Origin: Pseudogemmatithrix spongiicola
Lineage (GTDB): Bacteria > Gemmatimonadota > Gemmatimonadetes > Gemmatimonadales > Gemmatimonadaceae
DNA length: 64,000 nt
Assembly: GCF_030623445.1 (NCBI RefSeq)
Contig: NZ_CP130613.1
Span: 1,178,001-1,242,000, forward strand
Direction: 5' to 3'
Positions 15,455 through 22,755 of the stretch are shown here, one piece after another. The position numbers and the translations under genes were made by a program. The notes beneath the pieces are model-generated. The model worked only from the letters and a program-made list of their open reading frames with translations, did no database searches and had not been told where the DNA came from. Each line of letters begins with the position of its first letter. Within the stretch, counting starts at the first letter, position 1.

Positions 15455-16372
15455 ATGAAGGCTGACTCGAAGGAGGACCTCCGCGCGCCGCGGCGCCCCG
15501 CCCTCGGCTACGCGTTCCTCGACAACAGCGCGCTGTGGCAGCTGCGGCGCGCGGAGATTCGTGACCGCCTCTGGGAGCGCCTCGAGTACCGCGGCATGAC
15601 GTTGATGCTGACCGAACTCAACGTCCTGCAGGCCTTGGCCGCTGGCCCGGTGCGCGGTCGCGAGCTGTTGGAGATCCTCACCGGCGTCGCGCGGAGCCAG
15701 TGGGTCCTGCCTGCACCAGACGCATTCCTGCGCGACGCCATCACGCAGGTGACATCGGCGACGATCTCGCTGTCGGCTGAGCTGTTCGAGCTCCGGCGCG
15801 CAGACGCTATCGAAGACTTCGAAGCCGAAGCCCGGCGCGCCAAGGCGTGGACGGCGCGCGCCGACGCCGCCTACCGGGATCACCTGCGGCAACACCAGGC
15901 AAGCATCCGTCAGGGACTGAGAGCGCGGGGCGTGCGGCCGACGATCGACCTGCTCCCCGCCTTCAACGCGGACTGGCCATCGATGCGCAACTACGGCGAG
16001 CTGCGGCAGCACCTCTGGACGCTCCTCGGTTTCGCCGGCGATGCACCCGACGCGCTGGAGCAGCGCCTGCCGCCGCTGCGCATCGAGCTCGCGGCCCAGG
16101 GCGTCGGACTCTTCGAGCATGCAATTGCATACGACGCCGGCAAGCCGACCGAGCGCACCGACTTGCTGCAGCTGTGCTATCTCGGCATGTCGCAGTACGC
16201 GCTGCTCGTGACGAACGACCACGGCCAACAGCGCGCAGCGAATACGATCCTCCAGTTACCGGGCTTCGAAGGGATGGCGCTCTCGCTCGACCAGCTGCTC
16301 GCTCCCACCGGCGACAAGTTACCTAGGCCATCACAGCAAGGCGCCCAAGGTGCGCGTGATGGCGAGCTATAG
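15455..16372 (+). CDS. PIN-like nuclease-domain protein with a long insertion
   Basis: 305 residues from the ATG at 15455, which has GGAGGA 4 nt upstream; ATG 15443 lacks a site. The N-terminal GYAFLDNSALWQL (Asp23) and LTELNVLQAL (Glu54), and the C-terminal TDLLQLCYLGMSQ (Asp236) with LLVTNDHGQQRAAN (Asp255), match the spaced acidic residues and the 'TND' strand of PIN nucleases. About 150 mainly helical residues separate the two halves, longer than in VapC. A metal-dependent RNase toxin is the best guess. It forms a unit with the 69-residue protein and ends 15 bp from a convergent gene. Confidence 0.6.
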   Translation: MKADSKEDLRAPRRPALGYAFLDNSALWQLRRAEIRDRLWERLEYRGMTLMLTELNVLQALAAGPVRGRELLEILTGVARSQWVLPAPDAFLRDAITQVTSATISLSAELFELRRADAIEDFEAEARRAKAWTARADAAYRDHLRQHQASIRQGLRARGVRPTIDLLPAFNADWPSMRNYGELRQHLWTLLGFAGDAPDALEQRLPPLRIELAAQGVGLFEHAIAYDAGKPTERTDLLQLCYLGMSQYALLVTNDHGQQRAANTILQLPGFEGMALSLDQLLAPTGDKLPRPSQQGAQGARDGEL

Positions 16373-16387
16373 CACTCCCGGCGCCCC

Positions 16388-17536
16388 CTACGACGCAGAT
16401 ACTGGTAGCGGCGCCCAGTCGCATTCGTCGAGTTGCAGCTCGAACTTGCGGACCTCGAGCGTCGGCCGTGCGGATGCGCCGACCACGTGGCCGACGCCGG
16501 CGATGGTTTCGCCGACGCTGATGAACTGCGGGTTCTCGCTCCAGTCAGTTGGCAGCTCGATGTCCGCGCAGGCACGGCGCGCAGAAAGGTCTACCACGGT
16601 AACGTAGGCGTGCATCGTTGCCTCAATCGCAACGCGCGTCGGATCGGAAATCCCTCCAGGCGGTGCGATCCACTCCTTGTGCACGAACGCTAGCCAACCG
16701 TTCCGTAGCACTTCGATGGAGATGAGCGCCGGCATCAGCGTCGAGCGCCCAGAGGTATTGGCCACGGGTCGCAGGGCCGCGTCGAGATCCACGGGGATGG
16801 CTCGGCGCGTACGACGAGGCACCACGAAAGAGAATTGCGGTGCAAGCGCCGAGTCAAACACGGAGACAACGTCACTCCACAGCACTGCGGTCACGACATG
16901 GGTCGCGGAGACGCCGACGACCGATCGAGGGAAGGACGCGATGCCGAGCTGGTGCCGAAGCAATGAATCCGGAAGCGGCAACGCGGGCCGTAGTGTGCGC
17001 GAGCCGGGCTCAAGAATGCCGACCGTGGTGAAGGAATCGGGGGATAGCGAGGCCACGATGAGCCTCGACCCGACCGGCCCCAGAGACGAGACAGACCCGA
17101 GGCCGTTCGCGTGCCAGAGGAACTGGCCGTCAGATTGCCGGAACACCGAAACGCGCCGGTTCGTCAGGTCCGTGACCACGAGCGAGTCACGGCCCCACAC
17201 GCTCATTGCAGTTGGCCCGCGGAACTCGCCGGGACCGTCGCCGCTGCGCCCGAACACGCGAAGGAGCGCGCCGTCAGATGCGAACTCCAGCACGCGACGC
17301 TGCACTTGGTCGGTAACAAACGTCCGCCCATCCGGTGCCATATACGCTCGTGAGACTCGAGCAACGTAGATCGTGTCGGACTCAAGCAGCGTGTCCACCG
17401 CGGCGACCCGCGCAACCGGCCGCGCAGTTTCGGGGTCAACGTCTGTCTGGCTACAGGCCGCTGCTGACAGGACGGCCAGCAGACATTGCGTCGCGGCTCG
17501 CAAGGGAATCCACACAGCGGAAGCGGACATTCTCAT
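16388..17536 (-). CDS. Six-bladed beta-propeller (NHL-like) lipoprotein
   Basis: 382 residues from the ATG at 17536. The signal peptide ends in a lipobox LSAAAC (Cys28). The mature part has repeating blade strands, clearest in AYMAPDGRTFVTDQVQRRVL then EFASDGALLRVFGRSGDGPG, DSLVVTDLTNRRVSVF and later VVSVFDSALAPQ, as in NHL or 6-bladed propeller families. It is probably anchored in the envelope and binds a ligand or peptide; no catalytic site is seen. Its start lies inside the end of the preceding lipoprotein gene (86-bp overlap), so the two are coupled. It ends near the convergent PIN-like gene. Confidence 0.72.
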   Translation of the reverse strand: MRMSASAVWIPLRAATQCLLAVLSAAACSQTDVDPETARPVARVAAVDTLLESDTIYVARVSRAYMAPDGRTFVTDQVQRRVLEFASDGALLRVFGRSGDGPGEFRGPTAMSVWGRDSLVVTDLTNRRVSVFRQSDGQFLWHANGLGSVSSLGPVGSRLIVASLSPDSFTTVGILEPGSRTLRPALPLPDSLLRHQLGIASFPRSVVGVSATHVVTAVLWSDVVSVFDSALAPQFSFVVPRRTRRAIPVDLDAALRPVANTSGRSTLMPALISIEVLRNGWLAFVHKEWIAPPGGISDPTRVAIEATMHAYVTVVDLSARRACADIELPTDWSENPQFISVGETIAGVGHVVGASARPTLEVRKFELQLDECDWAPLPVSAS

Positions 17537-17999
17537 AGGCTCGCTTGATGAGGGAGTACGTGCTGATAGGGTCTGCGGCTGAGTCCGATGCTGCAATGAC
17601 CCCGTTCTCGTAGAGCAGCAGCCGCACGCCGCTCGGCGTCTCGCGCGGCCATGGGCGCGGAAGCACGCCGTCGATTGGCAGGCGCATAGGAGCCGCCGCG
17701 CGTTCCTCGCGGACGGACGGCAACCGTCTCCATCGGAATGCCATAGCTGCCGGGGCGCAAGCGCGGAGTTCATCGAACTGCGGCGGCGGTGCCCCGCAAC
17801 CGAAGCACGTGCCCGGTTCAAGGACAACAACAACCAGCGACGGCGGCGCCGGTTCAGGCAAGTGGAGATCGGCGAACGCGGGGAGGTCCGACCCTTTGCT
17901 GCATCCGGCAACGAGAACGACGGCGCAGGTACAGCCAAGCGGACCGAGTGCGCGGAGTAGCCGCGTGACCTGAGTCGGGAACAAGGACAACACTTGCAT
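17451..17999 (-). CDS. Thioredoxin-like lipoprotein with a CxxC motif
   Basis: 182 residues. The signal sequence ends in LVAGC (lipobox Cys33). After SLVVVVLEPG comes CFGC (Cys65 and Cys68) followed by APPPQFDELRA, the strand, redox motif and helix order of thioredoxin-like folds. Later RLLLYENGVIAASDSA resembles the C-terminal hairpin. It may reduce or isomerise disulfides, and its neighbour encodes a Cys-rich exported peptide. The downstream propeller gene starts within it. Fold assignment is moderate; the redox role is inferred. Confidence 0.55.
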   Translation of the reverse strand: MQVLSLFPTQVTRLLRALGPLGCTCAVVLVAGCSKGSDLPAFADLHLPEPAPPSLVVVVLEPGTCFGCGAPPPQFDELRACAPAAMAFRWRRLPSVREERAAAPMRLPIDGVLPRPWPRETPSGVRLLLYENGVIAASDSAADPISTYSLIKRAYENVRFRCVDSLASRDAMSAGRPVSSGL

Positions 18000-18060
18000 A
18001 TAACGGATAAGGGGCGCCGTTTGCGACGAGGGTCTTAGGCGACCCTCGTCGCGGCACGGC

Positions 18061-18249
18061 CTACATCTGGATGATGATGGGTGAGTTGATGACGCAGTTG
18101 CAGACGTTCAGAATGCAACCCTCACAAAAGTCGCCCGGAATCACCTGCAGGGCGTTCGGAGGCGGCAACGGGATCTGCGCCTCTGCCTTGCTCGCCGGCG
18201 CTGGCAAGAACAGGCTGACTGCGAACAGCATGTAGAGCGACTTCTTCAT
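18061..18249 (-). CDS. Small exported Cys-rich peptide precursor
   Basis: 62 residues, with a strong GGAGG site six bases before the ATG at 18249. Residues 1-24 are a clear Sec signal peptide (MKKSLYMLFAVSLFLPAPAS then KAEA). The remaining 38 residues contain Cys42, Cys45, Cys50 and Cys52 in FCEGCILNVCNC and a hydrophobic tail VINSPIIIQM. It begins a minus-strand cassette followed by the CxxC lipoprotein and the beta-propeller lipoprotein. It could be a secreted peptide handled by those two proteins. Similarity to the small leader peptides found beside propeller genes in Bacteroidota is only in layout. Confidence 0.65.
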   Translation of the reverse strand: MKKSLYMLFAVSLFLPAPASKAEAQIPLPPPNALQVIPGDFCEGCILNVCNCVINSPIIIQM

Positions 18250-18389
18250 GTAACCCTCCTGAGAAGATGAAACTCTCGTCGGCGCGAGCGAATCTCCGCC
18301 GACGCGACACGATTGGACGCGGAACCGCACCTGTCAAATCGTGCTAGGTCAATACCGCAGACAACCGTCATCGGAGCGTCACCGGGCGG

Positions 18390-18395
18390 CCTAGG
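18390..18395. repeat. IS481 target-site duplication, left copy
   Basis: CCTAGG, repeated directly at 19430-19435 on the other side of the insertion sequence. The hexamer is itself palindromic, so one or two bases on either side could also be counted in the duplication or the inverted repeat. Confidence 0.8.
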
Positions 18396-19429
18396 TGTCG
18401 GTTCTAAGGACGTTGTTCACGCTGCATGAGGAAGTGGAGCAGCGGGGGGACGCGGCCGAGCGACCGGTGCGGCCGTTCGACGTTGTAGCAATCTAGGAAG
18501 TCGGGTAGCGCCGCGTTGCGGTGGCGGGAGCTGCGGTAGGGCTTCTTGTAGGCCCAGCGGCGGAGCGCGGTCTGGATGAAGCGCTCCGCCTTGCCGTTCG
18601 TCTGCGGGCGGTAGGGCTTGGTGCGCAGGTGCCGGATCCCGTGCGCGGCGAGCATCGCCTGCACAGCGTGGCTGGTGTAGGCCTTCGCGTTGTCGGTCAT
18701 CACGCCGTGGACCGGTATGCCCAACTGTGCAAACCAGCGGTGCGCCGCGTCGAGGAAGCGCGCGCACGCCGCCGCGTCCTGCGTCGGCAGCAGCGCCGCG
18801 TACGCGAGGCGCGTCGCGTCGTCGACCGCGACGTGCAGGTGGTCCTGGCCGAGCCCCCGACGGCGGCCGACCTTCGAGCGGTTGCCGTGCGCGCGGTGGC
18901 CCGCCGCGACGAAGCGGTCGAGCGCCTTCGTGTCGACGTGCAGGAGCTCGCCCGGCGTCTCGCGCTCGTAGCGCGGCCCGCCGGTTGCGCCGGGCCCCTT
19001 CAGCCGGCCTTGGCCCGCGCGCGTCAGGATCCGGCCGACCGTCGAGACCGCGAGCCCGAGTCGCTCCGCGATCTCGGGACCCGTCAGGCGCTTCGCCCGG
19101 AGCCGGAGGATTCGCTCGATCTGCGCGGGCTGCGTCGCGCGCGGCGAGCGCCGCGGCCGCGACGAGCGATCGGCCAGCGCAGCCCAGCCGCCGGCCGCGA
19201 AGCGCCGCAGCCACTTGTACGCCGTGCTCGTGCTGATGTGGAGGGCGGCGGCGACGGCGCGCACCGGTTCGCCGTCGAGGACCACCCGGCGAACGAGCTC
19301 GGCTCGCCCCCAGGCGGTCAATCGCGCATTGTTGTGGATGTTCACTGAGGCCTCTGGCTGAAGGTTGGGTGGCTCGCACCTCCAGCTTCCTCAGTTATGC
19401 CTCAGTGAACAACCTCCTTAGAACCGACA
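18396..19429. mobile_element. IS481-family insertion sequence, complete
   Basis: 1,034 bp bounded by terminal inverted repeats beginning TGTCGGTTCTAAGGA and ending GTTGTTCAC (one mismatch in about 25 bp). It is flanked by the direct repeat CCTAGG at 18390-18395 and 19430-19435. It contains one intact transposase gene. The uninterrupted frame and near-perfect ends suggest a recent insertion. It sits between the exported-peptide cassette and the KTSC operon, and upstream of the peptide gene, whose promoter region it may have changed. Confidence 0.93.
18404..19345 (-). CDS. IS481-family DDE transposase
   Basis: 313 residues. An N-terminal helix-turn-helix region (AVAAALHISTSTAYKWLRRF, about 30-50) and a second one (LTGPEIAERLGLAVSTVGRI) precede an rve-type RNase H-like catalytic core. 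The core has HVDTKAL (first Asp), VMTDNAKAY (second Asp) and NGKAERFIQT (Glu). The full DDE triad is present and the frame is intact, so it is probably active. The stop codon lies inside the left terminal inverted repeat. Confidence 0.95.
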   Translation of the reverse strand: MNIHNNARLTAWGRAELVRRVVLDGEPVRAVAAALHISTSTAYKWLRRFAAGGWAALADRSSRPRRSPRATQPAQIERILRLRAKRLTGPEIAERLGLAVSTVGRILTRAGQGRLKGPGATGGPRYERETPGELLHVDTKALDRFVAAGHRAHGNRSKVGRRRGLGQDHLHVAVDDATRLAYAALLPTQDAAACARFLDAAHRWFAQLGIPVHGVMTDNAKAYTSHAVQAMLAAHGIRHLRTKPYRPQTNGKAERFIQTALRRWAYKKPYRSSRHRNAALPDFLDCYNVERPHRSLGRVPPLLHFLMQREQRP

Positions 19430-19500
19430 CCTAGGCCACTCGCTTGCGCGCGTGCGTGGGTAGCCGCATTGTGGTGCGACGGATTACCCGAGGCTAAGCA

Positions 19501-19911
19501 ATGCTTCTCGCGTTTCCTCGCACGCTCGGCGTCGCCCTACTCCTTGGCCTCTCCGTCGTCGCCGCGCGCGACTTAGAGGCCCAGCGCCGCTGCGTGAAGG
19601 GCAAGCCCTGCGGCAACACGTGCATCGCGCAGAACAGGACCTGCAGGGTCGGGACGCCCCCGGCGAACCCGACGCCACCGTCGACCTCACGTCCTGCGCC
19701 GGCGGCACCGCCGGCGAGCACTGAGGGCGAGGCCAGGGCGTCGGTGCCAGCGACGAGTGGCCCGTGGGTCGCCTCGCGGCGCGGCTCCACCTACTACCGG
19801 AATGGCTGCAGCGGCGGGAACTCACTCGCCGCCCAGAACCGGATCTACTTCAGGACCGAGGAGGAAGCCCAGGCCGCGGGCTACCGACGGTCCTCACAGC
19901 GAGGGTGCTGA
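19501..19911 (+). CDS. Exported Cys-rich protein with Ada-type metal-binding-like tail
   Basis: 136 residues. A signal peptide (MLLAFPRTLGVALLLGLSVV, cleaved about 27) precedes a compact Cys cluster RCVKGKPCGNTCIAQNRTC (Cys31, 37, 41, 48). A Pro/Ala/Thr-rich linker follows. The C-terminal region, STYYRNGCSGGNSLAAQNRI then YFRTEEEAQAAGYRRS, has the layout of the Ada/MTTM metal-binding module. It is the first of three genes joined by overlapping stops and starts. Function is unknown; a secreted metal- or DNA-binding role is possible. Confidence 0.6.
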   Translation: MLLAFPRTLGVALLLGLSVVAARDLEAQRRCVKGKPCGNTCIAQNRTCRVGTPPANPTPPSTSRPAPAAPPASTEGEARASVPATSGPWVASRRGSTYYRNGCSGGNSLAAQNRIYFRTEEEAQAAGYRRSSQRGC

Positions 19912-20144
19912 TGGCGATGGTCCGCTACATCGATCGAGACGGGGACTCGGGGATTCTCGCCTACGAGCTCGGGCCCCACTGGATCCACGTGCAGTTCAAG
20001 GATGGCTCCGTGTACGAGTACACGGACGTCAGCGCCGGCGTGGCGCAGCTGGCGACGATGAAGCGACTGGCCCAGAGCGGCGATGGGCTCAATCGCTTCA
20101 TCAACCTGTACGTGAAGAAGGGCTACTCGCGGAAGGTGCGGTGA
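19911..20144 (+). CDS. KTSC-domain small protein
   Basis: 77 residues. The beta-strand pattern YIDRDGDSGILAYELGPHWI then HVQFKDGSVYEYTDV, ending in a helix with NRFINLYVKKGYSRKV, is the KTSC fold, in which short proteins carry a C-terminal K-x-S-x motif; here the last residues are KKGYSRKVR. KTSC domains occur alone or fused to RNA- or phage-related proteins; their role is not settled. The ATG shares its A with the upstream stop and the stop overlaps the next GTG. Confidence 0.75.
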   Translation: MAMVRYIDRDGDSGILAYELGPHWIHVQFKDGSVYEYTDVSAGVAQLATMKRLAQSGDGLNRFINLYVKKGYSRKVR

Positions 20145-20803
20145 CAGATTCGACCGCAGTTGCGCTCCAGCGCCTTGGAGACTCGCTGCAGATCGTGCTG
20201 TTAGAACGCAGCGTGTTATCAGCTGGCTTGTCAGCGAGTTGGACGGGTGTCGTCGTCGGCCTTCTGGGCGTGCTCTTTGCGGTACTCGCGATTATCACCG
20301 CCTTTGCGTTGTATCGACAGACCAAGGACTTCCACGCTCGTGCCGAGGCGATGGTCGCTGAGTACCGGAATATGGTCGAGCAGGCGTCGGAGGATGCGCG
20401 GCTTTCGGTTGCCACCGCGCTCGACAGCCTCAAGGCGGAGGCGGCAACGGTCACGAAGCGACTCGAAGAGACCAGCAGCAGCCAAGCTGCACAGCGGACA
20501 GAGCTCGAAGACCGACAGCGGCAGATTGAGCAACGGCGTAAGCAACTCGAGGAGCGTGAGGCAGCTCTCGACGCTGCCAGTAGAGCGCGAGCAATCGAGT
20601 TCAACGTTCAGGTGCCGTGGCACGTGAGCAACGCCCGTTCGGCGGCCGCGCTGTCGCAGAAAAGGAACTGGCTGAGCGTCGTTCCTCGAGTCTGTCCCAA
20701 CTGCGGATGGGTTGAGCAGGGTGCTGGCAATCACCCGGTTTCAGTCAAACCAAAGAATTCATGTCCAGACTGCGGCTACGAGTTCTCGAGGCCTGTGCTT
20801 TGA
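20141..20803 (+). CDS. Membrane-anchored coiled-coil protein with C-terminal zinc ribbon
   Basis: 220 residues from the GTG overlapping the KTSC stop. One membrane helix (TGVVVGLLGVLFAVLAIITA, about 33-53) is followed by a coiled coil of about 100 residues (ELEDRQRQIEQRRKQLEERE). The C-terminal zinc ribbon pairs CPNCG with CPDCGYEF. The topology suggests a cytoplasmic sensor tethered to the inner membrane. No family is recognised. It ends the three-gene unit; downstream is an AT-rich stretch with the palindromic operator. Confidence 0.6.
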   Translation: MTDSTAVALQRLGDSLQIVLLERSVLSAGLSASWTGVVVGLLGVLFAVLAIITAFALYRQTKDFHARAEAMVAEYRNMVEQASEDARLSVATALDSLKAEAATVTKRLEETSSSQAAQRTELEDRQRQIEQRRKQLEEREAALDAASRARAIEFNVQVPWHVSNARSAAALSQKRNWLSVVPRVCPNCGWVEQGAGNHPVSVKPKNSCPDCGYEFSRPVL

Positions 20804-20909
20804 CAAACCCGGAACAGCCTTTAACCAAACAAATGCCGAAGGCACAACTCATAGCAAATTCACGACTTAGACTTACGAATATCTCTTGGCGATAGTTGTG
20901 TAGTTGATT

Positions 20910-20931
20910 TTTTACCGCACGTGCGGTAAAA
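20910..20931. promoter_or_regulatory. Perfect 22-bp palindrome, candidate operator
   Basis: TTTTACCGCACGTGCGGTAA and the two final A bases form an unbroken dyad of 11+11 bp. It lies in an AT-rich intergenic stretch 50 bp before the start at 20982. The gene after next encodes an HTH-ImmA protein, the obvious candidate ligand. A role as terminator of the upstream operon is less likely because there is no loop and no following T-run. Confidence 0.65.
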
Positions 20932-20981
20932 TTATGCCCACACGAGTTCACTTCCGGGCATGCGACGCATGAGAGGATGAG

Positions 20982-21641
20982 ATGCAGGAGATCGCACAAC
21001 TTTATCGCGAAGAAGACGCAGACGAACAGTTGCTCCGGATCTTTGGGGTTGACTCCCAGCCGTTCCTAAACGCAGTCGCAAGCGGCTGGCTGCAATGGGC
21101 GAACCGATCTGAGTTCGACGCCCCATCGTTCCCCGGGTCCCTATTGTGGGGCCACACGGTGCGTGCTGAACGCACTCAACTCTCCGAGCGCCGCTGGACC
21201 TGCGACTCCACGGACAACTTTCCGACCTGCATAACTCCAGACGGGAAGATGGCGATTGTTGTCGAGACTGGAGACGAGGAGACGGGAAAGGTGGTGCCTG
21301 GGCGCCGGCCTCGCACGAAGAGCCAGAAAGGCCCACGTACGATGCAGATGGTGAGAGACAACTCTCAACTGCTTCAAGGCGATCTCTTCAGCGCATTCGC
21401 GATGCGCCCGCGCTTGGTGGGTGAAGGACCGCTCCTTTGGGTCCATCTCATCCACCAGCACGGCGGCTTCGTCTACCACGAGATTTCGCTTCCCACGGTG
21501 GCCGACTCCGACAGTCGAATCACCGGCTGGAAGTGTCGGATCATCCTGCCTACGTACCGTAGCGGCAGCGCTCTCTCGAAGCTGACGGCACCGACGCCTG
21601 CTCCCGACATCCAGGTTCAGGTAAAGCGCCGTGCAGGTTGA
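20982..21641 (+). CDS. Unknown partner protein of the HTH-ImmA regulator
   Basis: 219 residues, start at ATG 20982. No signal peptide or membrane helix. It has mixed alpha/beta sequence with conserved-looking blocks LRIFGVDSQPFLNAVASGWL, KMAIVVETGDEETGKVVPGR, SAFAMRPRLVGEGPLLWVHL and ITGWKCRIILPTY. It is not recognised. It overlaps the following HTH-metallopeptidase gene by 11 nt. This suggests a two-gene regulatory or toxin-like module in which the metallopeptidase may act on, or be controlled by, this protein. Base composition is lower in GC than the chromosome outside the element, so recent transfer is likely. Confidence 0.6.
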   Translation: MQEIAQLYREEDADEQLLRIFGVDSQPFLNAVASGWLQWANRSEFDAPSFPGSLLWGHTVRAERTQLSERRWTCDSTDNFPTCITPDGKMAIVVETGDEETGKVVPGRRPRTKSQKGPRTMQMVRDNSQLLQGDLFSAFAMRPRLVGEGPLLWVHLIHQHGGFVYHEISLPTVADSDSRITGWKCRIILPTYRSGSALSKLTAPTPAPDIQVQVKRRAG

Positions 21642-22746
21642 GAGTCGGGCGTTCGAACCAGCACGCCTGCTGCTTGCAAGGCGCCGGAGAGGCCTCAAGC
21701 GCAGCCAGCTCGCAGTATTGGCGGGCCTAAAGCCCCGAACGTTGGCTGCATACGAACTGAGTGAGCGCGAGCCGTCTGACGATGCTCTTGCTCGCCTTCA
21801 GAACGCTCTCGGATTTCCGAGAGAGTTCTTCTTCCGAGGCGCGATTCCTCAGCTCCGCGAAGATGGTGTGGCATTCCGCGCCCTATCCAAGATGACTGCG
21901 CCCCAGAGAGAGAAGGCGCTCGCCGCAGGCGAGCTAGCGTCGGAACTGCTCGAGTGGGCGAAGTCGAGATTTGACCTACCTGCTCCTAACGTTCCCGACT
22001 TGCGCCTTGAGAAGGATCCAGAGACGGCTGCGCTCGCCTTGAGGGCTGCTTGGGGTATGGGAGACAGACCGATCCCGAATCTCATCAAGCTGCTAGAGGC
22101 GCATGGCGTGCGCGTGTTCTCGCTGGTAGAGCATGACCGCGCCCTCGACGGATTCTCATTCTGGCGCGCCGGCGAGCCGTTCATTTTCCTGAACACGCTC
22201 AAGTCCGCGGAGAGGTGTCGATTCGACGCGGCCCACGAACTCGGCCATCTAGTGCTGCATCGCCACGGCGGCGGCGTCGGACCGAACGCGGAGCGCGAGG
22301 CGATGGAGTTTGCGTCGTCTTTTCTCATGCCAAGCTCGAGCGTACGTTCTCACGTAACCGGACCCGTCTCCATCACAGAGCTTCTGCAGGTGAAGCAGTG
22401 GTGGGGAGTTTCGCTCGCTGCTCTCGTGAAGCGCCTCCACGACGTCAAGATCATTAACAACTGGGTCTATCGGGAAACGTTTATGCAGCTCCAAGGCCTC
22501 GGATATCGGGACAACGAGCCGAATGGCATTGTTCGTGAGCACTCGCTGATCTGGCCTCAGATATTCGATGAGATGCGAAAGGAAGGCAGCACACGCGCTG
22601 ACGTCGCCCGACTGCTTGGATGGCCGGTTGAAGAGCTGCAGTCTCTCGTGTTTCAGCTCGTGATCTCGGGACTGTCCGGGGGCAACGCTACTGCGCCGCA
22701 GAATTCAAACAGCGACGCGCGATCGGCGCTGAGCATCCTTCACTGA
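21631..22746 (+). CDS. XRE helix-turn-helix / ImmA-IrrE metallopeptidase fusion
   Basis: 371 residues. The N-terminal XRE DNA-binding domain is LLLARRRRGLKRSQLAVLAG then LKPRTLAAYE (about 13-65). The M78 (ImmA/IrrE) peptidase domain has FLNTLKSAERCRFDAAHELG, with the zinc motif HELGH at 202-206, and the third-ligand helix AEREAMEFASSFLMP (about 220-234). A 130-residue C-terminal extension follows. Proteins with this architecture repress mobile-element or stress genes and cleave a partner regulator. The GTG start overlaps the unknown partner gene. The 22-bp palindrome upstream is the candidate operator. Confidence 0.88.
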   Translation: MQVESRAFEPARLLLARRRRGLKRSQLAVLAGLKPRTLAAYELSEREPSDDALARLQNALGFPREFFFRGAIPQLREDGVAFRALSKMTAPQREKALAAGELASELLEWAKSRFDLPAPNVPDLRLEKDPETAALALRAAWGMGDRPIPNLIKLLEAHGVRVFSLVEHDRALDGFSFWRAGEPFIFLNTLKSAERCRFDAAHELGHLVLHRHGGGVGPNAEREAMEFASSFLMPSSSVRSHVTGPVSITELLQVKQWWGVSLAALVKRLHDVKIINNWVYRETFMQLQGLGYRDNEPNGIVREHSLIWPQIFDEMRKEGSTRADVARLLGWPVEELQSLVFQLVISGLSGGNATAPQNSNSDARSALSILH

Positions 22747-22755
22747 CGAGGATTC

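Noticed and set aside
20910-20931. Reading the 22-bp palindrome as an intrinsic terminator of the upstream operon
   Set aside because: It has no loop and only four A/T bases at each end with no T-run after it; position before an HTH-containing operon favours an operator.
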